DNA from: CAZMSD01 sp964568855
GTDB lineage: Bacteria; CAIWAD01
Length of the DNA: 64,000 bases
Assembly: GCA_964568855.1 (NCBI GenBank)
Contig: CAZMSD010000019.1
Location: 1 to 64,000, forward strand
Direction of reading: 5' to 3'
Shown: piece after piece, positions 17,967 through 25,300 of the stretch
Position numbering within the stretch: position 1 is the first letter of the stretch
Layout: every line of letters starts with the position of its first letter
Made by a program: the position numbers and the translations under genes
The notes under the pieces: model-generated
What the model saw: only the letters and a program-made list of their open reading frames with translations
Databases searched by the model: none
What the model was told of the DNA's origin: nothing

Positions 17967-18718
17967 TGCAGTTGCCCCGAACTCTGCTGGGCGCGGGCAA
18001 GGGCGATTTCGCGGTTGGGCGAGAAAATCACCCGGCTGAAGTCCTTTTCGATCTGGTAGCCGGTATCCTTCTCGGTCAACCGCATGGTCATGTCGATCTC
18101 CCAGAGGTTGCCGGCCACGCGCGGGTTGACGTACTGGCGACGGTTGTAGTGGGTGATCTTGAAGCTCATCACCTCCACCTTGACCCTCAGGTTGCGGTGC
18201 CGGTCCGGATCCAGCTCGGGCGGCGGCCAGCGCAGCGAGAAAGATTCCGCGCCCTGGTTGCCCGACACCCGTACGTTGCGATCCCCCTGCTTCTGAAATC
18301 GCGTGGTATAGGTCTGGCCCAGGTTGTAGATCCCCGAGAAATTGAATTCCAGCTCCTCCACCGCCGAACCGCCGGCGTTGGCCCCCGGTTGTATTACCGT
18401 GGCCCCGGACAGGGCCTGGTCCGCCTCGTCGAGCAGCACGTGGGCGTAGACGTACATGTCGTTGAGCAGCTTGTCCCGCGTCATCTGCCGGGCCTGCACC
18501 AGCAGGGTGAGGACCAGGCCCAGGGTGGTGACGCCCATGATGGACACGGCGGCCATCAACTCCACGAGGGTCATGCCGCGGTCGCCGCCCAGGCGGCGCA
18601 ATGCGGATGGTCGAGGATTCAGCGGCAGCGGAACCGGGGCCGGTGAGCGGAAGCGTGGCAGCAGGTCCCGCGCGCACCGGCGCAGGAAACGCATCCACTG
18701 CTTGAGCGACCTGTTCAT
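17963..18718 (-). CDS. PilW-like minor prepilin
   Basis: A 251-residue pilin-like protein. The processing site is GDRG|MTLVELMAAVSIMG, with cleavage after Gly48 and Glu at mature position 5, followed by a hydrophobic helix. The leader of 48 residues is far longer than the usual 6-25, and no internal start codon with a good ribosome binding site was found to shorten it. Downstream is a beta-rich region of about 180 residues. By position it matches PilW, between PilV-like and PilX-like genes. Confidence 0.78.
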   Translation of the reverse strand: MNRSLKQWMRFLRRCARDLLPRFRSPAPVPLPLNPRPSALRRLGGDRGMTLVELMAAVSIMGVTTLGLVLTLLVQARQMTRDKLLNDMYVYAHVLLDEADQALSGATVIQPGANAGGSAVEELEFNFSGIYNLGQTYTTRFQKQGDRNVRVSGNQGAESFSLRWPPPELDPDRHRNLRVKVEVMSFKITHYNRRQYVNPRVAGNLWEIDMTMRLTEKDTGYQIEKDFSRVIFSPNREIALARAQQSSGQLQ

Positions 18719-18738
18719 CCGTCCATCCCGATTTCTGT

Positions 18739-19212
18739 TCAGCGTAACTGGTTGATCGCGGTGCGCAGGGACTCTCTGCGCACGGTTTTTCCTTCGGGCC
18801 AGGAAATGGTCACCGTGATCTCGTAGGCGTCGCTGCCCGGCTGCTGCAGGCGCCGAACGGTGGGCGCAGGTTCGAATTCGGCCAGGATGCGGTTCTTCTT
18901 GCTGCGCTTGGAGATATCGATCGGTACGCTGTGCCGGGCGCTGGGATTGGGAGTGTTGATCCCGTTGATGAAGACCTGCGCCTTCCAGTATTCCATTTCG
19001 TTCTGCAGCTCCTGCAGGGCGCGCAGCCGCCGGTACTCCCGCAGGCTGGTCTCGTGGGCCTCCCAGACACCCCGGACCAGTGCCGTCGACGCGGCGACGG
19101 CGATCAGCACGGACACCAGCAGCTCCGCCAGGAAGGCGGCCCCGCGCTCGGAGGCGCAGCGGCGAAGCAGCTCCCGCAACCCCTGCGGCTGAGATCGTTG
19201 TCGAGTGCGCAT
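18739..19212 (-). CDS. PilV-like minor prepilin with unusual leader
   Basis: A 157-residue protein with a basic N-terminus, then SERGAAFLAELLVSVLIAVA (residues about 21-40), a pilin-like transmembrane helix. Glu30 would be at +6 rather than +5 if cleavage follows Gly24. The mature part is short (about 130 residues). It lies 16 bases downstream of pilT and 20 bases upstream of the PilW-like gene, matching the minor-pilin order V-W-X. Confidence 0.7.
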   Translation of the reverse strand: MRTRQRSQPQGLRELLRRCASERGAAFLAELLVSVLIAVAASTALVRGVWEAHETSLREYRRLRALQELQNEMEYWKAQVFINGINTPNPSARHSVPIDISKRSKKNRILAEFEPAPTVRRLQQPGSDAYEITVTISWPEGKTVRRESLRTAINQLR

Positions 19213-19228
19213 AGGCTTCGATTCCGTA

Positions 19229-20296
19229 TCACACGTAGTGATCGCCCAGCTCCATGTCGAAGACTCTCGGGTTCTCGGCGATCTGGATCGCCACCTGGCG
19301 ATCCACCTTGCCTTCGCGGACCAGGCGCAGGAGGTCGCTGTCCAGGGTATGCATGCCCGACTTGGAGCCGGCCTGGACCACGTTGGGGATCTGGAAGATC
19401 TTGTCCTCGCGGATCAGGTTGCGCACCGCGGTGGTGGCCATCAGGACCTCGGTGGCCACCACGCGGCCCCGCCCGTCCTTGGTGGGCAGCAGCCGCTGCG
19501 CCACCACGGCCTCCAGCGATTCGGCCAGCATGGAGCGCACCTGCTGTTTCTGGGCCGAGGGGAAGATGTCGATGATCCGGTCCACGGTTTTGGTAGCGCT
19601 GGGCGTATGCAGCGTGGCCAGCACGAGGTGACCGGTCTCCGCGGCCGTCAGAGCGAGCTGCACCGTTTCCAGGTCGCGCATCTCGCCCACCAGGATCACG
19701 TCCGGATCCTCGCGCAGGGCCACGCGCAGGGCGCTGGCGAAGGTCATCGTGGTGGCTCCCACTTCGCGCTGGTTGATCATGCAGTTGCGCGAGGTATGGA
19801 AGAACTCGATGGGATCCTCGATGGTGATCACGTGCTTTTCGTAGGTGTCGTTGACCACATCCACCATGGTGGCCAGGGTCGTGGACTTGCCCGAACCGGT
19901 GGGTCCGGTGAGCAGCACAAGACCGCGGTCCTTGAGCGCCAGCTCGGTCAGGACCTTGGCGGGCAGCTGCAGTTCCTCGAAGGACTTGATGGCATCGGGA
20001 ATGGTGCGGAAAACGGCGGCCGTGCCCAGGATCTGCTGGAAGAAATTGACGCGGAAGCGAGCCACGTCTTCCAGAGCATAGGAGAAATCCACTTCCATCT
20101 TCTGCTCGAAAATCCCCTTCTGGCGTTCGTTCGTCACCTTGTCCAGGTAGTCGTCCATCAGGTCCTGGGTCATCAGGTCCATGTTGAGCTTCTTCAGGTA
20201 GCCGTGAATGCGGATCATGGGCACCGAGCCGACCGAAAGGTGCAGATCCGAAGCTCCCTGCTCCACGCTGAATCTCAGCAGCTGGTCAACATCCAC
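19229..20296 (-). CDS. pilT: Pilus retraction ATPase PilT
   Basis: A 355-residue hexameric ATPase that depolymerises pili and drives twitching. It has an N-terminal PAS-like domain (SEQGASDLHLSVGS-type start), Walker A GPTGSGKSTTLATMV (about residue 130), Walker B VILVGEMRDLETVQ, and His box LATLHTPSATKTVDRI. There is no C-terminal zinc site. GTG at 20296 with AGGA 8 bases upstream. Together with PilB it implies extendable and retractable type IVa-type pili. Confidence 0.95.
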   Translation of the reverse strand: MDVDQLLRFSVEQGASDLHLSVGSVPMIRIHGYLKKLNMDLMTQDLMDDYLDKVTNERQKGIFEQKMEVDFSYALEDVARFRVNFFQQILGTAAVFRTIPDAIKSFEELQLPAKVLTELALKDRGLVLLTGPTGSGKSTTLATMVDVVNDTYEKHVITIEDPIEFFHTSRNCMINQREVGATTMTFASALRVALREDPDVILVGEMRDLETVQLALTAAETGHLVLATLHTPSATKTVDRIIDIFPSAQKQQVRSMLAESLEAVVAQRLLPTKDGRGRVVATEVLMATTAVRNLIREDKIFQIPNVVQAGSKSGMHTLDSDLLRLVREGKVDRQVAIQIAENPRVFDMELGDHYV

Positions 20297-20430
20297 CTTG
20301 GCTATCCTCTCATGAATCCGGGGACCGCGTGCTCCCCTCTACATTCCCCGTCACCCCGCCGGGAGCACCGGGCGAGATGTCCGCATTCAGGCTCCGACAC
20401 CCAAGAACGGGCCGCGCCGCCTGGCTGTCC

Positions 20431-20449
20431 CGCGCAGAAGTTCTGCGCG
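20431..20449. repeat. 19-base perfect inverted repeat between pilA and pilT
   Basis: CGCGCAGAA-G-TTCTGCGCG is a palindrome around a single central base, 14 bases after the pilA stop on the minus strand. There is no T-run. It could be a processing or attenuation hairpin that lets pilA mRNA exceed downstream pil mRNA, or a protein-binding palindrome. Confidence 0.55.
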
Positions 20450-20462
20450 CGGCACGCGGCGC

Positions 20463-20873
20463 CTATTCGCCGCCCTCGGTCTTGGGGAAGCCATACCCTT
20501 CCCAGCGGCCTTCCTGGATATTGTAGGTCACCACGTGGCCGGCACCGCCTTTCATTTCAGCGGTGGAAGTGGCCTGGATCTGCTGGTCGCCCACGATCTG
20601 GAAAGTCCACTGGCGCTTGGTGGCATCGTCGAGTTCAACGTAGCCGCTCTCTTCCATCACGGTCAGGTCGCTGGGCCAGGTGCCCGATTCCTGTTCGTAG
20701 ATCTTGGCCGCGTTGAGAATCGCGTTGATCTGAACCTTGGCGTCGGAGGCGCGAGCACCCTTGACCGCCTGGATGTACTTGGGAACGGCGATGGCGGCCA
20801 GAATGGCCACCAGGATCACTACGATGAGCACTTCGACCAGTGTGAAGCCGCGCTCATCCTTCCTGAATCGCAT
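20463..20873 (-). CDS. pilA: Major type IV pilin PilA
   Basis: A 136-residue prepilin. A short basic leader MRFRKDERG is cleaved before Phe10: FTLVEVLIVVILVAILAAIA, with Glu at +5 and the classic hydrophobic helix. The globular part has no cysteines, so it lacks the disulfide D-loop of many PilA proteins and resembles short GspG-like or Geobacter-type pilins. ATG at 20873 is chosen because of the GGGAGAAA ribosome binding site; the longer open frame upstream (to 20975) would bury the leader. pilT follows after a palindromic spacer. Confidence 0.9.
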   Translation of the reverse strand: MRFRKDERGFTLVEVLIVVILVAILAAIAVPKYIQAVKGARASDAKVQINAILNAAKIYEQESGTWPSDLTVMEESGYVELDDATKRQWTFQIVGDQQIQATSTAEMKGGAGHVVTYNIQEGRWEGYGFPKTEGGE

Positions 20874-21342
20874 GGTGCTTTCTCCCTTTACTGGCTTAAC
20901 CCGGCTCCTGCTTCGATGGCGTGTCGTGAAGGAGCATCTTGAATCAGCTTCAATCATAACTTTATAATCTAACACTCTGGAGGAACATGAGTTGAGCGCT
21001 CCGGCGAAGATGAGCGGAATACCCCAGCGTGTAGCCGGCGCTCAGAAACAGCTCCTCCCCTGGGGCATGTCCGGCCTTCCTTAACAGTCAAGCCGGATGT
21101 TTAACAGCCGTGCCTTCTCCCGCCAAGCCCCAGGCGGGAAAACGACCTGCTTGAATTCAACATGAGCGATGCGGCAACCGGGCGCCGCCCGGTTCAAGGA
21201 ATCAGCGATTGTGTTTACTGACCTTCCGTGAGACAGCTCGAACAATCGGGATCCAGGGCTTTTCGGTTGCAGTCTGTTGCAGTGACGGCGCTTCGTTCAA
21301 TGCAAAGAACCGGCCAGAAATTGGTGGGAGGAGACCGGGAGT
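20874..21342. other. 470-base intergenic region upstream of pilA with two hairpins
   Basis: It lies between the PorV-like gene and pilA, both minus strand. AAT-rich DNA near 20951-20970 (TATAAA, TATGAT on the minus strand) is a candidate pilA promoter, though no confident -35 box is seen. Two inverted repeats stand out: CCCGCC/GGCGGG near 21119-21139 and AACCGGGC-GCC-GCCCGGTT at 21176-21194. Neither has a T-run. No convincing gene was found. Confidence 0.5.
21176..21194. repeat. 8-bp stem hairpin upstream of pilA
   Basis: AACCGGGC and GCCCGGTT flank a 3-base loop. It is possibly a transcription end for the PorV-like gene, or a regulatory structure; no poly-T follows on either strand. Confidence 0.45.
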
Positions 21343-22362
21343 CTAAAACCGCAGTTCCAGGCCGACACGGTGGCTGGCACCCAGGTCATGGGTCACGTAA
21401 GCGTAGTCGACCAGCAGGTGGCGCAGTCGCAATCCCGCGCCGAAAGAGGCCACGGCGTCCGTCAGCGAGGCGCCGGCCAGCCCCGTGCGCAGCGTGAAGC
21501 GTTCGAGGATGGCGCTCTCCAATCCCAGGTGCCAGGGCCCTTCGTAGGCGCTGTCCTTTTCGAGGGCGATACGGTATGAGACCGGGTACAGGTCGAATTC
21601 GTCGTACCAGGACAGGCCCACCTTGGTGTTGGCGGGCACGGGATCGCCGTGACCGGAGGGCGTGTCCCAGCTGATGTCGCGCGAGAGCAGGTTCTGCCGG
21701 CTCACCGCCAGCAGGATCTCCTGGGGAGGAAGCTCTCCGGCCGTCAGGGCCCCCCCGATGATCAGCTTGAATCCCAGGTCCAGACCGGTACCAGATCCCG
21801 TGAATCCGTCCAGGGTCTGGTTGACCATCCGCAGGGAGGCGCCCAGGGCCAGTCGGGAAGGCAGGCGGTTCCGCATCAGCTGCGATCCGAGGAAGACATC
21901 GAACCAGAATTCCCTGCTCAGGCTCACGGTGGTGGCCAGCGAGGAACTCTCGAAGGGAGCGCCGCTGACACCCCCGTCGGAGCGCTGCTCGGGATCGCTG
22001 AGATCGCGGCCCGGTCCCAGCTCGTCATAGCGGGGAATATCGCTCACCAGCTGGTATTGCGCGCCGGCGGAAAGGGCCCAGTGCTCCCGCAGGCGCAGCT
22101 GACAGGCGGCGCTCTGGTAGCTGGATAGCCCGTCGAAGAGGGTCACCGACTCAACGTAGAGCTTGTAGGGTTGATCGTCCAGCACCAGCGCGGGATTCCA
22201 GTAGAAGCTGGTGGCACCGGCCTTGCTGGTTCCCCAGGCCCCGCCCATGGCGGCGGCGGCGGCGCCGGTACCCAGGTGGATGAAATCGGCGGCATATTCA
22301 CTGGCCCCGGCCCGGGCACCGAGCAGGAACAGCACCAGCAGTGCTGTCAGGCCGCGTTTCAT
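21343..22362 (-). CDS. PorV/UPF0164-like outer-membrane beta-barrel protein
   Basis: A 339-residue protein with signal peptide (LTALLVLFLLGARAGA, residues 5-20) followed by the family hallmark: AADFIHLGTGAAAAAMGGAW (about 23-42) and ATSFYWNPALV. The rest alternates like a transmembrane barrel and ends in an aromatic residue (GLELRF). PorV is the outer-membrane shuttle of type IX secretion that hands CTD-bearing cargo to the PorU sortase. The ATG overlaps the stop of the C25 protease gene by 4 bases, matching the porU-porV pairing known from Porphyromonas. It may be a relative rather than the true orthologue. Confidence 0.7.
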   Translation of the reverse strand: MKRGLTALLVLFLLGARAGASEYAADFIHLGTGAAAAAMGGAWGTSKAGATSFYWNPALVLDDQPYKLYVESVTLFDGLSSYQSAACQLRLREHWALSAGAQYQLVSDIPRYDELGPGRDLSDPEQRSDGGVSGAPFESSSLATTVSLSREFWFDVFLGSQLMRNRLPSRLALGASLRMVNQTLDGFTGSGTGLDLGFKLIIGGALTAGELPPQEILLAVSRQNLLSRDISWDTPSGHGDPVPANTKVGLSWYDEFDLYPVSYRIALEKDSAYEGPWHLGLESAILERFTLRTGLAGASLTDAVASFGAGLRLRHLLVDYAYVTHDLGASHRVGLELRF

Positions 22363-25300
22363 CGCAGCCTCGCCAGCTTGAAGATTTCCTCGACACTCCC
22401 CTCGGCGCCCGAGACCACCATCTTGAGGAAATACACGCCGTTGGCCACCGCCCGGCCGTCGTCGTCGGTGCCGTCCCAGGTGTATTCGTCGTAGCCGATG
22501 CGGGGCCAGGGAATCAGGATCCTGCGCACGCCTCGTCCCGCCGAGGTGTAGATTTCGAAATGAAGATTAGTGGGCAGGCCCGTGAGTTCCCAGGCGAAGG
22601 TGGTGCGATCGGCAAAGGGATTGGGGTGATTGGCGAAGAAGTTGAGCTCCATCCGCGAGGAGACGGTGAAGCGGATGGTCTTAGAATTCAGATTGCCCAG
22701 GGCGTCGGCCGCCTCCAGTTCGAGTTCGTGCTCGCTCCCCGGTTCCAGCTGGCCCGGACTCCAGGTCAGCAGCACTTCGGTGGCCGATCCGCTGAACTGG
22801 GCGCCTTCCTGTTCCGCCGGGTCGGAATCAAGGAAGATCCGGGGCGCCGTCCGGCCCTCGCCCAGGTCGATGCCGTCCGGGTCGCTCAGGTGAATCTGGA
22901 AAGTGGGCTCCCGGGGCACGATGTCGCCGCTGGCGAACCATTGCCCGCCGACCGCCGTTTCCATGGACGGTCCGGTCTCGTCCCTCAGGGCCACCGGATA
23001 TATCGAGCCCCTGCGAAGCGAGGGCCAAGTGCTGACCTGGTGTTCCGTCTGGCTCTGGATCACTTCGCCCGGCTGCACCACCCACAGCTCGCGCTCTTCG
23101 ATCCAGCGGGCCAGGGCGAGTTCCAGCGTGTCTCCCAGCACGGCGTCCGTGAACCGGAAGCTCGAGCCCACCGGCACGGCGCAGGCCAGGTAGCCGGGCA
23201 GGCTGTCCTGCGGGAGCGGCCCGCTTCCCTCCCTGGGCTGCAGGTCCAGGGCCTGCAGCGGATCCGGGCCAGTGGGCAGCAGCAGGCCCAGGCCGGGCTG
23301 TCCGAGTTCCGGCTCGCGCCAGGCCAGAGGATCCTCGAATCCGGGACCCGCATCCAGTTGCAGAGGCGCTTCCAGCGCCAGGGCCGGCAGTTCCAGGGCC
23401 CAGCCTCCGGGTACCCCAAGGTTCACGGGCCCGCCGCTGCCCTCCGCGGGTGTCAGCAACAGGAAGTGGTCGTCGAAGATCAGCGGTTCCAGCCAGCTCA
23501 GCAGGCTGTCCCCCACCCAGACCGGTCCGGCCTGGAAACGCAGGTCGATCCAGCCGGGATCCAGACCGACCCCGGCGTGGAACTGCTGGATGCCGGGAGC
23601 CAGGTCCGTCGTATCGCTGAAGATCGCAGTCCAGATCAGGCTGTCGGGAGCCCCCTGGCCCAGCTTCAACCGGCGCAGACCCCGGTCGGGCCGGCTGTTG
23701 GCGGCCAGCATCCAGCGGAAATCGACGTAGAGCTCCTCCTGGTTGCCCGTGACCCTAAGCAGGCTGTCCACGGCAGTGAGGCCCTCATCCACATTCACGC
23801 GCACGAAACCGCCCGGTACCACGACGTAACCGTCCCGTAACCCGTTGTCGTTCCAGTCCTGGAAAGGCTCCGCCGGATCCCAGAGACCGTTGCCGTTCTC
23901 GTCCGTATAGAGCTCTTCCGCGGCATCCCACTGGCCGTTCTCGTTCAGATCCTCGTAGGTTTCACCCTCGTCCCACTGACCGTTCTCGTTGTCGTCCTCG
24001 TAGGGTTCCTCGGGATCCCACTGGCCGTTGAGATTGGTGTCGTTGTAGGCATCGGCGGGATCCCATGCTCCATCACCGTCCAGGTCGGTCAGCGGCTCGC
24101 CCGGCGGATCCCACTGGCCGTTTTCGTTTTCGTCCTCGTAGGGTTCCCCCGGATCCCAGGCACCGTTGCCGTCCACGTCCGTATACGGTTCTCCATCGTA
24201 GATGTGGAAACGATAAAACAGTCCGTTGGGACGGAAGTTGGGCCAGGTGTCCAGGTCCTCGAAGGGCATGCCATTGATCCAGCTCTCGTCCAGAGCGCCG
24301 TAATTATAACCGTAGGGCGGCAGCAGCGGCTGAGTCCAGCCTCTGAAGCGCTCGGTGTCGATTCGCTCAAGAGGTACCACCGACGAATACGCGCCCTCGG
24401 ATTGGTATGCCTGCTGGAAATTGGTCTTTACCAGTACCGAATCAGGATCCGAAGACGTTACGAACTGGAACTGCAGGGCTTGGTGGGCCTGGCCGGGGTC
24501 CGGGCTGTGGCTGCCGACTCCGGCGTAATTCAGGTTAAGAAACAGTGGCACATGCCCCACCGCCCGATCTTCCGCAGTGTTCATCGAGAAGCGCAGGGCG
24601 GCCAGGTGAACATCTTCCACATCCGGGATCTGGATGTTCACCGTGTCCGAATCCTCGAAGGCGAATTCCCAGGTCTGGCCGGCGTGGCCGCCCATGTTGA
24701 CGGGCCTGTCCGCGTCGAGGTGCAGCGCGACTCTGAGATCGCCGCTGAGACCCGGGGGCTCGGTGCGCAGCGCCAGGGCCAGTTCCTCGCCGCCGGCCGC
24801 CAGAATACTGCTGCGATCGGCCAGGATACGCTGCTTGGGCAGGGCGGGAACCAGGGCCGGATCGCCCATAAGGTTGTACATCTGGATCACGTTGGCGCCG
24901 CCGCTGATGCCCTGCATGGTGCTTTCGGTAAGGTGGACGATCTGCCCGAAACTGAGGGCTCGCTCGTCGTAATGGTTGGCAAAATAGTTGGCCATGAAGG
25001 GATTGTCCGCGGAGATGTAGGCCTTGGCGGCCGCGCCGTAGAAGGCGATGGAGCCCGCGTTGTCCTTGCGCAGCAGCAGTTCCGCCATGCTCGAGGTATC
25101 CGGATCGTCGAAGTAGCCTACCAGGCAGGACCAGGCGAAGTTGATGGGATACTTGCCCTGGTTACTCAGAAAGCGGATGTCCGTGGCGCGGAAAACCGAG
25201 GAGCTGGACATCACGCCGATGGCGCCGTGGCCGTTGTAGTTAAGTACCGTGCAACCTTGGTTGAAGAGGTCGATGAAGTCCAGGGCGCCGCCGTTCCAGG

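Noticed and set aside
17967..18698. N-terminal extension making the PilX-like protein 836 residues
   Set aside because: The extra 244 codons overlap the PilW-like gene in another frame and read as low-complexity Pro/Arg/Gly shadow; the ATGA overlap gives a natural start at 17966.
20874..20975. Longer pilA start giving a 170-residue protein
   Set aside because: It would put 34 extra residues before the standard short prepilin leader; ATG at 20873 has a good ribosome binding site.
20998..21105. Minus-strand 35-codon frame (ELFLSAGYTLGYSAHLRRSA...)
   Set aside because: Looks faintly barrel-like, but too short, without a start codon and without a matching upstream part.
23837..24201. Regular 45-48 base repeats resembling a CRISPR array
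   Set aside because: The units are contiguous coding repeats with no unique spacers; they encode acidic Ca-loop-like motifs.
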